Positions 44,542 through 53,084 of a stretch of DNA of 64,000 nucleotides are shown here, one piece after another. Each line of letters begins with the position of its first letter. Within the stretch, counting starts at the first letter, position 1. This DNA comes from Solimonas sp036405815 (GTDB taxonomy: Bacteria > Pseudomonadota > Gammaproteobacteria > Nevskiales > Nevskiaceae): assembly GCA_036405815.1 (NCBI GenBank), contig DASWWX010000060.1:8140-72139 (forward strand), in the 5' to 3' direction. Below the pieces are notes generated by a model. The model was not told where the DNA came from and searched no databases. It worked only from the letters and a program-made list of their open reading frames with translations. The translations under genes were made by a program, and so were the position numbers.

Positions 44542-45918
44542 ATGACCGCGCGACAAATCCTGGTGGTGGACGACGAGCCGAACATGCGGCGCGTGCTGGA
44601 GATCATGCTCGCGCGCCGCGGCCACCGCACGCTCAGCGCCGGCGACGGCACCGAGGCGCTCGCGATGATCGAGCGCGAACCGGTCGACCTGGTCATCAGC
44701 GACCTGCGCATGCCGGGACTCAACGGCATCGAGTTGCTGCGCCGCCTGAGGGCCGATGGTCGCGACGTTCCCCTGATCATGATCACGGCGCAGGGCACGA
44801 TCGAAACCGCGGTGGAGGCCATGCGGCTCGGGGCCTGCGACTACTTGTTGCGGCCGTTCGATGTGGAGACGCTGGATCTGGCGATGAGCCGCGTGTTCGC
44901 GCAGCGCGAGGTGTTCCAGCGCGCCGACTATCTGCGTGGCGAGGTCGCGCGCCGCTGGAAGGGACTGGTGGGCGACAGCGCGGCGATGCAGCGCGTCCGC
45001 CAGCAGATCGCGCAGGTCGCCCCCACCCGCGCCAGCGTGCTGCTGACCGGCGAAACCGGGACCGGCAAGGAAGTGGTGGCCCGCGCGATTCATGAGGCCT
45101 CGGACCGGCACGAGCAGTTGTTCGTCGCCATCAACTGCGCCGCCATTCCGGCAGACATTCTCGAAAGTGAGCTGTTCGGCCACGAGAAAGGCGCATTCAC
45201 CGGCGCGATCCGCGAGCGTGTCGGCAAGTTCGAGCTGGCCAACGGCGGCACGATCTTTCTCGACGAAATCACCGAGATGCCGATCGCGCTGCAATCCAAG
45301 CTGCTGCGCGTACTGCAGGAGTCGCGTGTCGAACGCGTCGGCGGCAACCGTAGCCTGGAACTGGACCTGCGCGTGATCGCCGCGACCAACCGCGCGCCGC
45401 GCCAGGCCCTCAGCGACGGCCGGCTGCGCGAAGACCTCTATTACCGGCTCAACGTCTTCACCCTGGCGCTGCCGCCGCTGCGCGAGCGGCTCGACGACCT
45501 GCCGGCGCTGATCGCGCATTTCGCTGCACAGGCCGGCTCAGCACCGCGCCCTCTGATCACGCCGCAGGCGCTGGACTATCTGCGCCTGTATCACTGGCCC
45601 GGCAACGTGCGCGAACTCGGCAACATGGTCGAGCGTGCGCTGATCCTCAGCGGCGGCGCCATGCTCGACGTGGTTCATTTCCCCCAGGAGGATGCGCCGG
45701 TGGGCACGACCGCCGCCGCACCCGGCGTTGATGCGCGCCCGGACGCCGACGCCGAGGGCATGGACGCCGCGGTCGCCGCGCTGGAGAGCCGCATGATCTC
45801 GGACGCCCTCACACGCGCCGGCGGCAACAAGACCCGCGCCGCACAGTTGCTGAAGATCAGCGAGCGCTCGATCTTCTACAAGATCCGCAAGTACGGCCTG
45901 CGCGGCGAGTCAGGCTGA
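44542..45918 (+). CDS. Sigma54-dependent NtrC-family response regulator
   Basis: 458-residue activator. The receiver domain has the phospho-acceptor Asp54 in VISDLRMPG with DDE at residues 10-12. The AAA+ domain has Walker A GETGTGKE, Walker B-region GGTIFLDEIT and the sigma54 contact loop GAFTGA. A Fis-type helix-turn-helix closes it (NKTRAAQLLKISERSIFYKIRKYGL). It therefore activates sigma54 promoters. The ATG at 44542 is preferred; a TTG at 44533 also opens the frame. The kinase gene precedes it by 11 bases. Confidence 0.95.
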   Translation: MTARQILVVDDEPNMRRVLEIMLARRGHRTLSAGDGTEALAMIEREPVDLVISDLRMPGLNGIELLRRLRADGRDVPLIMITAQGTIETAVEAMRLGACDYLLRPFDVETLDLAMSRVFAQREVFQRADYLRGEVARRWKGLVGDSAAMQRVRQQIAQVAPTRASVLLTGETGTGKEVVARAIHEASDRHEQLFVAINCAAIPADILESELFGHEKGAFTGAIRERVGKFELANGGTIFLDEITEMPIALQSKLLRVLQESRVERVGGNRSLELDLRVIAATNRAPRQALSDGRLREDLYYRLNVFTLALPPLRERLDDLPALIAHFAAQAGSAPRPLITPQALDYLRLYHWPGNVRELGNMVERALILSGGAMLDVVHFPQEDAPVGTTAAAPGVDARPDADAEGMDAAVAALESRMISDALTRAGGNKTRAAQLLKISERSIFYKIRKYGLRGESG

Positions 45919-45930
45919 GCCGCCCACCCC

Positions 45931-46458
45931 ATGACACGCGAGCACATGTCCACCGAGATGCCGACCGCCCGCACCGTTTCCTACTCCGCCGTGCGCGAGC
46001 AGGTCTACATGGTGTTCCCGAACGACCTCAATGCCAACGACACCGTGTTCGGCGGCCTGATCATGGCGCAGATGGATCGTTTCGCCGCCGTCGTCGCCGA
46101 TCGCCATGCCGCCGGCGTCTGCGTGACGGCCAGCGTCGACGCTGTGCATTTCGTCGCGCCGGCACGGCGCGGCGACGTGCTGATCTTCAACGCCTCGGCG
46201 AACCGCGCGTGGACCACCTCGATGGAAGTCGGGGTCCGTGTCGAAGCCGTCGGCTACGACGGCAGCGATCGCCGCCACATTCTCTCGGCTTATCTGACGT
46301 TCGTTGCGCTGGATGCCGGCGGCAAGCCCCGGCCGGTACCGGCACTACAGCCCGAGACCGACGTCGAACAGCATCGCTACGAGGAGGCGCAACTGCGCCG
46401 CGAAGCGCGCCTGCGACACGCCGATGATCTCAAGCGCCTGCGCGACGCCAGAGGCTGA
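45931..46458 (+). CDS. Acyl-CoA thioesterase, YciA/BACH hotdog type
   Basis: Hotdog-fold acyl-CoA hydrolase of 175 residues. VFPNDLNANDTVFGGLIMAQMDRFAAVVADRHA contains the catalytic-region Asn/Asp and Gly pattern (typical LMPxDANxxGxxFGGxLM) of the family, followed by TASVDAVHFVAPARRGDVLI. The C-terminus is a charged helix rich in Arg/Glu (HRYEEAQLRREARLRHADDLK), as in related proteins. It follows the regulator by 12 bases and may be cotranscribed. The hydrolysed CoA ester is unknown. Confidence 0.9.
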   Translation: MTREHMSTEMPTARTVSYSAVREQVYMVFPNDLNANDTVFGGLIMAQMDRFAAVVADRHAAGVCVTASVDAVHFVAPARRGDVLIFNASANRAWTTSMEVGVRVEAVGYDGSDRRHILSAYLTFVALDAGGKPRPVPALQPETDVEQHRYEEAQLRREARLRHADDLKRLRDARG

Positions 46459-46500
46459 GCAACGACGCGACCGCACCCGCGGCGCGCATCGCCCGCAGAC

Positions 46501-47142
46501 TCAGCACTCGGCGTCCGGCTGCTGGTCCGGGTGCGCGCGCTGGAAGGCCGGCAGTTCGCGGCAACGCGCACCGACCGCCGCCAGGCGCGGATAGCGCGCG
46601 GCATCGCAGCCGAAACGCTCGGCCGCGAACAGCTGCGGCACCAGCACGCAGTCGGCCAGCGTCGGCGTATCGCCGAACACGAATGGCGTGGTGTCGATGG
46701 CCTCCGACTCCAGCGCCGCCAGCCCACGCTCGATCCAGTGCCGCATCCAGGCCGAGCGCGCGGCCTCGTCGGCGGCAAAGCGCGCCTTGAGCTGCTCCAG
46801 CGTCGCCAGGTTGTGGAACGGCTGCACGTCCGCCGCCAGCGTTAGGCAGAACGCGCGCACGCGCGCTGCCCGCTGCGCATCCGTCGGCAGCAATGCCGGC
46901 TGCGGATGGCGCGCTTCCAGATAATCGAGGATCGCCAGCGACTGGTTGAGATGGAAGTCGCCGTCCACCAGTAGCGGCACCCGTCCCTGCGGGTTGAGCA
47001 CGCGGTACGCAGCCGCATGCTGCTGGCCGCCGTCGCGCACCAGATGCACCGGCACGATCTCGTAGGGCAACCCCTTGAGGTTGAGCGCGATGCGGACGCG
47101 ATAGCTCGCCGAGGAGCGCCAGTAGGAATAGAGCTTCAGCAT
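46501..47142 (-). CDS. maiA: Maleylacetoacetate isomerase
   Basis: Zeta-class glutathione S-transferase that isomerises maleylacetoacetate to fumarylacetoacetate in tyrosine breakdown. MLKLYSYWRSSASYRVRIALNLKGLPYEIVPVHLV carries the SSxSYRVRIAL active-site signature, and NPQGRVPLLVDG with NQSLAILDYLE is the glutathione site. ATG 47142 matches the usual family start; an ATG at 47166 overlapping the fah stop (TGATG) is possible. It is last in the phhA-hppD-hmgA-fah-maiA operon. Confidence 0.95.
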   Translation of the reverse strand: MLKLYSYWRSSASYRVRIALNLKGLPYEIVPVHLVRDGGQQHAAAYRVLNPQGRVPLLVDGDFHLNQSLAILDYLEARHPQPALLPTDAQRAARVRAFCLTLAADVQPFHNLATLEQLKARFAADEAARSAWMRHWIERGLAALESEAIDTTPFVFGDTPTLADCVLVPQLFAAERFGCDAARYPRLAAVGARCRELPAFQRAHPDQQPDAEC

Positions 47143-47165
47143 GGCGTGCTCGGCAGACGCATCCA

Positions 47166-48191
47166 TCAACGCGGCTTGTAGCGCGCGACGATCTGATCAA
47201 TGACGCCGAACACACTGTGGCCGGCTGTGTCCCGCACCTCGATCTGCACTTCGTCGCCGAAGCGCAGGAACGGCGTGACCGGCTTGCCAAAGCGCAGTGT
47301 CTCGACACTGCGGAGTTCAGCCAGGCAAGAGTAGCCAACGCCACCCTCGCCCAGCGGCGCGCCCGGCCCACCATCGGCGCCACGATTGGAGATCGTGCCG
47401 GAGCCGATGATCGTGCCGGCGCCCAGCGGCCGCGTCTTGGCTGCGTGCGCCACCAACTGCGCGAAGTCGAAGGTCATGTCGATGCCCGCATTCGGCGCGC
47501 CCAGGGCATGGCCGTTGACGCGGGAATGCACCGGCAGATGCAGGCGGCCGCCATCCCAGGCGTCACCGAGGGCGTCCGGCGTTACGGCACAGGGCGCGAA
47601 CGCCGACGACGGCTTGGACTGGAAGAAGCCGAAGCCCTTGGCCAGTTCCGGTGGAATCAGGTTGCGCAGCGATACGTCGTTGACCAGCAGCAGCAGGCGG
47701 ATCGCGGCGCGCGCCGTCTCCACGTCCACGCCCATCGGCACGTCGCCGGTGACCACGGCGATCTCCGCTTCCAGGTCGATGCCCCAGCTTTCGTCGGCCG
47801 CCTCGATCGCACCCATGGGATCGAGAAAGCGGTCGCTGCCGCCCTGGTACATCAGCGGATCGGTCCAGAAGCTGGCCGGCATGTCGGCACCGCGCGCCTT
47901 GCGCACCAGCTCGACGTGGTTGACGTAGGCCGAACCGTCAGCCCACTGGTAGGCGCGCGGCAGCGGCGAGTGACAAGCGATGGCGTGAAACGGCTCGGCC
48001 TCCGCACCGCCAGCACCGCGATCCAGTTGCGCGGCGACCTCGGCCAGCCGCGGCGCGGCACGCGCCCAATCATCGAGCGCCGCCTGCAACGTGCGCGCGA
48101 TACCGGGCACCGGCAGGCAGACCGACAGATCGCGGGCGACGACGACCAGCCGGCCGTCGCGCGTACCGTCCTTGAGCGTGGCGAGTTTCAT
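47166..48191 (-). CDS. fahA: Fumarylacetoacetase, FAH family
   Basis: Hydrolyses fumarylacetoacetate to fumarate and acetoacetate, the last step of the pathway. The 341-residue form is shorter than eukaryotic FAH but usual in many Gammaproteobacteria. Metal ligands and catalytic residues are in WGIDLEAEIAVVTGDVP and VNDVSLRN; ...LGAGTIIGSGTISN is the FAH-family GTI(I)GSGT motif. The start is MKLATLKDG at 48191. It follows hmgA by 16 bases. Confidence 0.95.
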   Translation of the reverse strand: MKLATLKDGTRDGRLVVVARDLSVCLPVPGIARTLQAALDDWARAAPRLAEVAAQLDRGAGGAEAEPFHAIACHSPLPRAYQWADGSAYVNHVELVRKARGADMPASFWTDPLMYQGGSDRFLDPMGAIEAADESWGIDLEAEIAVVTGDVPMGVDVETARAAIRLLLLVNDVSLRNLIPPELAKGFGFFQSKPSSAFAPCAVTPDALGDAWDGGRLHLPVHSRVNGHALGAPNAGIDMTFDFAQLVAHAAKTRPLGAGTIIGSGTISNRGADGGPGAPLGEGGVGYSCLAELRSVETLRFGKPVTPFLRFGDEVQIEVRDTAGHSVFGVIDQIVARYKPR

Positions 48192-48207
48192 GGAAAGATC
48201 GTGCCTG

Positions 48208-49341
48208 TCAGCCTCGGGACCAGCTGCGATGGTACTCGGCCCATTCGACGGCTTCCGCGGCATCGCCGACGTCGAGGGCGTCGCGCGCATCGATCATCAC
48301 CGCGTACTCGTCGGTCGCCGCCTTGGCCGGCGTCAGCGCGCGCCGCTGCGCCTTCGGATGGGGGCCATGCGTAAAGCCGCAGGGATGCAGCGTCAGCATG
48401 CCGGGCTTGATGCCGTCACGCGAGAAGAAATCCCCCGCGTGATAGAACAGCACCTCGTCGTAGTCGTCGTTGTTGTGGAAGAACGGCACCTTCAGTGCGC
48501 CCGGATCGGTCTCGAACGGCCGCGGCGCGAACGTGCAGACGACAAAGCGGCCGGCGACGAACGTGGTATGCGCCGACGGCGGCAGGTGGTAGCGCGCGCT
48601 CATCAGCGGCCGCAGCTGATCGACATTGATGCGCACCGGCATCAGCGTACCCTGCCAGCCGACCGCGTCCAGCGGGTTGTATGGATAGGTCACGGTCGAG
48701 AGTTGCTGGCGGCGCTTGATGCGCACGCGCCAGTCGCCGGCTTGCGCCGCCTGCGCGCGGAACGCCTCGTCCAGACGCGGATAGTCGAGCAGCGCCGGAT
48801 CGAAGATCGCGTGCTCGCCGACCAGGCCCTTGTCCGGCAACTGATAGCTGGAGCCCGTCGCCTCGATCAGCAGCCACTGCGTCGAGCCCGACACCTCGAC
48901 GCGCCACATCGTGCCGCGCGGCAGCACCACGTAGTCGCCGCGGCGCAGGCGCAGGCGGCCGTAGTCGCAGTACAGCTCGGCGTCGCCAGCGTGCAGGAAC
49001 AGCAGCTCGTCGCCATCGGCGTTGCGCACCAGCTCGCGCATCGACGCGGCGCAGCTCCACCAGCGCAGACGCAGATGTGCGTTATGCAGGATCGCCTGCG
49101 CGTCCCAGGGCGACGGGTTCCCCTGCGGGGCACCGAGCGGATTCAGATCGAAGGCGCGGGGTCTCAACGGGCCTTCCCACGAGGTCCAGTCGGTCGGCGG
49201 TCGCGGATGCAGCATGTGCGTGGCCGGACCGAAGAACCCTTCCTTACCCAGCTCGCGCTCGACCGTGCCCGTCGGCAGATCGGCATGCGCCTGACGCGGC
49301 GCCTGGCCTTCGACGATCGGACGGTAGATCCATTTGCGCAT
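48208..49341 (-). CDS. hmgA: Homogentisate 1,2-dioxygenase
   Basis: Fe(II) dioxygenase that opens the homogentisate ring to maleylacetoacetate. 377 residues, the short bacterial form. The fold is a cupin: ELLFLHAGDAELYCDYGRLRLRRGDYVVLPRGTMWRVE is one half, and the second has the iron ligands His and Glu in FHNNDDYDEVLFYHAGDFFSRDG and His in LHPCGFTHGPHP. It follows hppD by 15 bases, within the Phe/Tyr operon. Confidence 0.95.
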   Translation of the reverse strand: MRKWIYRPIVEGQAPRQAHADLPTGTVERELGKEGFFGPATHMLHPRPPTDWTSWEGPLRPRAFDLNPLGAPQGNPSPWDAQAILHNAHLRLRWWSCAASMRELVRNADGDELLFLHAGDAELYCDYGRLRLRRGDYVVLPRGTMWRVEVSGSTQWLLIEATGSSYQLPDKGLVGEHAIFDPALLDYPRLDEAFRAQAAQAGDWRVRIKRRQQLSTVTYPYNPLDAVGWQGTLMPVRINVDQLRPLMSARYHLPPSAHTTFVAGRFVVCTFAPRPFETDPGALKVPFFHNNDDYDEVLFYHAGDFFSRDGIKPGMLTLHPCGFTHGPHPKAQRRALTPAKAATDEYAVMIDARDALDVGDAAEAVEWAEYHRSWSRG

Positions 49342-49356
49342 GCGCGTGCTCCCGCT

Positions 49357-50463
49357 TCAAGCCGTCGCCGATTGCAGCACGCCGCGGCGGATCTGGTCTT
49401 CCTCGATCGACTCGAACAGCGCCTTGAAGTTGCCCTCGCCGAAACCCTGATTGCCCTTGCGCTGGATGATCTCGAAGAAGATCGGGCCGATCACGGTGCT
49501 GGTGAAGATCTGCAGCAGGATGCCCTCGACCGGCGCACCGTCGATCAGGATGTTGAGGGCCTGCAGTCGCGCCAGCGGCTCGCCATGGTTCGGCACGCGT
49601 GTATCGACCTTGCCGTAGTACGTGTCCGGCGTGTCCATGAACTGCACGCCGCGCGCGCGCAACGCCTCGACCGTCGCATAGATGTCAGCGGTCGCCAGCG
49701 CGATGTGCTGGATGCCCTCGCCGCGGTACTGCTGAAGGAATTCCTCGATCTGGCTCTTGTCGTCGGCGCTCTCGTTGATCGGGATGCGGATCTGGCCGCA
49801 GGGGCTGGTCATCGCCCGCGAGAACAGGCCGGTCTGCTTGCCTTCGATGTCGAAGTAGCGGATCTGGCGAAAGTTGGCGATGCGCTCGTAGAAGCCCGAC
49901 CACTGGTCCATGTTGCCGCGCTGCACGTTGTGCGTGAGATGGTCGATCGTGGTCAGGCCGACGCCGCGCGGCTGGCGCTCGACGCCGTCGAACCAGCGGA
50001 AATCGACGTCGTAGATCGAGCCGGCGTCGCCGTAGCGATCGACCAGATACAGCACGCTGTTGCCGATGCCGTACACCGCCGGCAGGCGCAGTTCCATGAA
50101 ACCCGGCCGCGTGTCGAAGGCGACGGCGCCCTGCGCCAGCGCGTGCTCGTGGGCCGCGACCGCGTCCCTGACGCGCCAGCCCATCGCGCAGGCCGACGGC
50201 CCATGCGCCATCGCAAACTGCTGGAAGTGCGTGTACGGCGTGCCGTTGACCAGGAAATTGATGTCGCCCTGGCGGAACAGCGTCACGTCCTTGCTGCGGT
50301 GCTTCGCCACCGCGGTGAAGCCCATCATCTCGAACAGACGATGCAGTTGCGCGATGCCTTCGCGCGTCGGCGCGGTGTACTCGACGAACTCGAAGCCATC
50401 GGTGCGCATCGGATTGTCGGCGGGGGTCTGGCGGTTCATGGCGTTGACGGTTTCCGGTTTCAT
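49357..50463 (-). CDS. hppD: 4-hydroxyphenylpyruvate dioxygenase
   Basis: Fe(II) enzyme that converts 4-hydroxyphenylpyruvate to homogentisate. 368 residues, normal for bacteria. The iron ligands are His in TIDHLTHNV, His in GIQHIALAT and Glu in IFFEIIQRKG. The C-terminal FGEGNFKALFESIEEDQIRRG is a strong family signature. It follows phhA by 11 bases. The first ~15 residues (MKPETVNAMNRQTPADNPM) are probably a disordered leader. Confidence 0.97.
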   Translation of the reverse strand: MKPETVNAMNRQTPADNPMRTDGFEFVEYTAPTREGIAQLHRLFEMMGFTAVAKHRSKDVTLFRQGDINFLVNGTPYTHFQQFAMAHGPSACAMGWRVRDAVAAHEHALAQGAVAFDTRPGFMELRLPAVYGIGNSVLYLVDRYGDAGSIYDVDFRWFDGVERQPRGVGLTTIDHLTHNVQRGNMDQWSGFYERIANFRQIRYFDIEGKQTGLFSRAMTSPCGQIRIPINESADDKSQIEEFLQQYRGEGIQHIALATADIYATVEALRARGVQFMDTPDTYYGKVDTRVPNHGEPLARLQALNILIDGAPVEGILLQIFTSTVIGPIFFEIIQRKGNQGFGEGNFKALFESIEEDQIRRGVLQSATA

Positions 50464-50474
50464 GATCGATCGGC

Positions 50475-51332
50475 TTAGGCGGCGTTGCGGGTGTGCGGTT
50501 GCGGGAGCGCGACATCGTCAGCCGCGCAGACGTCGTCGCTGAACTCGGGCAGTGCTCGCAACCTTGCGAGCGCCGGCCGCAGGTCGTCCGCGACCGACTC
50601 CAGCAGCTCGTCGAGCGTGCGCAGCACGAAATAGGTTTTCTGGTAGGCGTCGATGCGATAGCGCGTGCGCATGACGCGGTCACGCACGTAACGCAGGCGC
50701 TGCGGTTGCGGGCTCTCCAGCGCGTAACGCGTCTCGCCGCCCGAGGACAGGATGCCGGCGCCGTAGCAGCGCAAACCCTCATCGCCGTCGATCAGGCCGA
50801 ACTCCACCGTGTACCAGTACAGGCGCGCGACCAGCGGCAGCGCGTCCTGCGCGATCGCCTGCAGGCCGAGTTCGCCGAAGCGTTGCATGTAGTCCGCGAA
50901 GCGGCGATGGAACAGCATCGGCACATGGCCGAAGAAGTCGTGAAAGAGGTCGGGCTCGACGAGATAGTCGAACTCCTCCGGCTTGCGCAGCCACACGGTC
51001 ACGGGGAAGCGGCGCGCCGCCAGATGCGCGAAGAACGCCGCATCCGGAATGAAGCCTGGCACCGCGACCAGCGCCCAGCCGCTGGCGACCTGCAGTGCCG
51101 GATTGATGCGCGCCAGTTGCGGCACCGCGTCGGCGCAGCGCATCGCCGCCAGCGCCTCGCGGAACTCGCGGCAGGCGTGCGTGCCGACCAGGTCCGATTG
51201 GCGCGCGTACAGCCGCCGCCACAGCGCGTGATCCGCCGTGGCGTAGACGTGCTCGGCCTGATCGACGGTGAAATCGATCGCCGCCCGGCGGTAATCGCCG
51301 CGCAACTCGCTCTCGCTTTGGGCTCCGTACAT
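50475..51332 (-). CDS. phhA: Phenylalanine-4-hydroxylase
   Basis: Pterin-dependent monooxygenase that turns phenylalanine into tyrosine. 285 residues, as in bacterial PhhA (no regulatory domain). Iron ligands are His, His in LFHDFFGHVPML and Glu in YWYTVEFGLI. PGFIPDAAFFAHLAARRFPVTVWLRKPEE is a family-typical block. It is first of the five-gene Phe/Tyr degradation operon and divergent from the Lrp/AsnC regulator. No phhB (4a-carbinolamine dehydratase) or aminotransferase is present nearby. Confidence 0.97.
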   Translation of the reverse strand: MYGAQSESELRGDYRRAAIDFTVDQAEHVYATADHALWRRLYARQSDLVGTHACREFREALAAMRCADAVPQLARINPALQVASGWALVAVPGFIPDAAFFAHLAARRFPVTVWLRKPEEFDYLVEPDLFHDFFGHVPMLFHRRFADYMQRFGELGLQAIAQDALPLVARLYWYTVEFGLIDGDEGLRCYGAGILSSGGETRYALESPQPQRLRYVRDRVMRTRYRIDAYQKTYFVLRTLDELLESVADDLRPALARLRALPEFSDDVCAADDVALPQPHTRNAA

Positions 51333-51389
51333 CGCCGGTTCCTCGCCAGTCTCGACCCCATCACTGTAGGCCGAGGTGCGGAGCGAATG

Positions 51390-51403
51390 GCTGCAAATGC
51401 AGC
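51390..51403. promoter_or_regulatory. 6-bp palindrome in the phhA-lrp intergenic region
   Basis: GCTGCA (51390-51395) and TGCAGC (51398-51403) are perfect inverted repeats around AA, inside the 130-base gap between phhA and the divergent regulator. The gap also has AT-rich stretches (CTATAAATCGC, GATGATCTATGG) close to the regulator ATG. It is a plausible Lrp/AsnC-type operator region controlling both transcripts. Confidence 0.5.
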
Positions 51404-51462
51404 GACTGCTTCAGCCTTATGCGCTATAAATCGCTAATGGACTGATGATCTATGGTGATTTC

Positions 51463-51930
51463 ATGCGAAACGGCCTGGACCGGACCGATCAACGCATCCT
51501 GCGCGAACTGCAGCGCGACGGCCGCCTGAGCATCGTCGAGCTGGCCGCGCGCGTGTCGCTGTCGCCGACCGCCTGCCAGCGGCGTGTGACCAAGCTGGAG
51601 GACAGCGGCGTCATCCACCATTACGCCGCCGTGCTCGATCCCGCCAAGCTCGGCCTGCAGTTACAGGCCTTCGTGCGCGTATCGATCGAGCGCCAGTCGC
51701 GCGAGGCGACGGTCGCGTTCGAGGACGCGATCCGGCGTCGGCCCGAGGTGCGCGCCTGTTACGTGATGACCGGCGATCTCGATTTCCTGCTGCACGTGGT
51801 CGCCGCCGACCTGCAGGCCTTCGCCGATTTCTCGATGAAAGTGCTGATCGGCCTGCCAGGGGTCAAGGACGTGCGCTCCAGCCTGGTGCTGGAAGCGGTC
51901 AAGCAGGACGAAGGCCTCAGCGTCGGCTAG
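51463..51930 (+). CDS. Lrp/AsnC-family transcriptional regulator
   Basis: 155-residue regulator with the Lrp N-terminal helix-turn-helix (LDRTDQRILRELQRDGRLSIVELAARVSLSPTACQRRVTKLEDSGVI) and the RAM ligand-binding domain (RPEVRACYVMTGDLDFLLHVVAADLQAFADF). It is divergent from phhA, as phenylalanine- or tyrosine-responsive Lrp family activators of homogentisate pathway operons often are, so it probably controls that operon. The start MRNGLDRTDQ at 51463 is preferred over 51445. Confidence 0.93.
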   Translation: MRNGLDRTDQRILRELQRDGRLSIVELAARVSLSPTACQRRVTKLEDSGVIHHYAAVLDPAKLGLQLQAFVRVSIERQSREATVAFEDAIRRRPEVRACYVMTGDLDFLLHVVAADLQAFADFSMKVLIGLPGVKDVRSSLVLEAVKQDEGLSVG

Positions 51931-51954
51931 CGCGATGCGGAATCGTGCGTCGCG

Positions 51955-52902
51955 CTAGAGCCGCGCGAAGCGATCCGTCGCTGCCACCAGCCGTTCGAGG
52001 ATGCCCGGCTCGCTGGCGGCATGGCCAGCGTCGGCGACGACCTGGAAGTCGGCTTCCGGCCAGGCCCGATGCAGATCCCAGGCCGACCGCATCGGGCACA
52101 CCACGTCGTACCGGCCCTGGATGATGACGGCCGGAATCTGGCGCACGCGGTCGATGTTGGCGAGCAACTGGTCGTCGCGCTCGAAGAAGCCCTTGTTCGT
52201 GAAGTAATGGCACTCGATGCGGGCGAAGGCTTCCGCGAAGCGATCCTCGCCGAAGCGCGCCACCATGTCCGTGCTCGGAAACAGCTTGCTGGTCGAGCCT
52301 TCCCAGATGCTCCAGGCCTTGGCGGCGGCGCGACGCACCGCCGGGTCTTCATGCGTCAGGCGCTGGTAGTAGGCCGCGACGAAATCGCCACGCTCGTCCA
52401 CCGGAATCGCGTTGACGTAGTGCTCCCAGGCATCGGGGTAGATCCAGCCACACCCGTCCTGATAGAACCAGTCGATCTCGGCCTTGCGCAGCAAGAAGAT
52501 GCCGCGCAGCACCAGCGCCGTGCAGCGCTCGGGATGCGTTTCGGCGTAGGTCAGCCCCAACGTTGATCCCCAGGACCCTCCGAACACCAGCCAGCGCTCG
52601 ATGCCGAGGGCCTCGCGGATCTTCTCCATGTCGGCGACCAGATCCCAGGTCGTGTTCTCGCGCAGCTCCGCATGCGGCGTGGAGCGACCACAGCCGCGCT
52701 GATCGAACAGCACGATGCGGTATAGGCGCGGGTCGAAGAACTGACGATGCCAGGCCTCGGAACCGCCGCCGGGACCGCCGTGCACGAAGATCGCCGGCCG
52801 GCCGGCCGGATTGCCGCACTCCTCGACGTAGATCTCGTGCAGCGCGGACACCTTCAGGCGGTGCGTGCGATAGGGTTCGATCGGGGGATACGGCTGCGCC
52901 AT
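51955..52902 (-). CDS. pip: Proline iminopeptidase
   Basis: Alpha/beta-hydrolase of the S33 family that removes N-terminal proline from peptides. 315 residues. HGGPGGGSEAWHRQFFDP is the oxyanion region, GGSWGSTLG the nucleophile Ser elbow, GRYDVVCP the Asp and DAGHAASE the His of the triad. FDQRGCGRSTPHAELRENTTWDLVADMEKIRE is diagnostic for the enzyme. The start MAQPYPPIEPYRTHRL at 52902 fits the family. Confidence 0.96.
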   Translation of the reverse strand: MAQPYPPIEPYRTHRLKVSALHEIYVEECGNPAGRPAIFVHGGPGGGSEAWHRQFFDPRLYRIVLFDQRGCGRSTPHAELRENTTWDLVADMEKIREALGIERWLVFGGSWGSTLGLTYAETHPERCTALVLRGIFLLRKAEIDWFYQDGCGWIYPDAWEHYVNAIPVDERGDFVAAYYQRLTHEDPAVRRAAAKAWSIWEGSTSKLFPSTDMVARFGEDRFAEAFARIECHYFTNKGFFERDDQLLANIDRVRQIPAVIIQGRYDVVCPMRSAWDLHRAWPEADFQVVADAGHAASEPGILERLVAATDRFARL

Positions 52903-53084
52903 CGTCGGGAACTCGCGGGTCGATTGAAGCACTGAAGTCTAGTGCACCGAATTCCGCAGCGCGCCGGGCACCGAAGCTGAACGAGATGTCGCGGCGATTT
53001 CGTTGATGGCATGGGCCTCGCGCAGTACCATCGCCGCAACGCTCGCCGACCCTCCCGCGCCTGCGCCCGCCCTGCGATTTTTCG

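Noticed and set aside
48091..50478. 795-residue plus-strand frame opposite hmgA and hppD
   Set aside because: Antisense to two enzymes with clear iron-ligand motifs; no ribosome-binding site or known domain.
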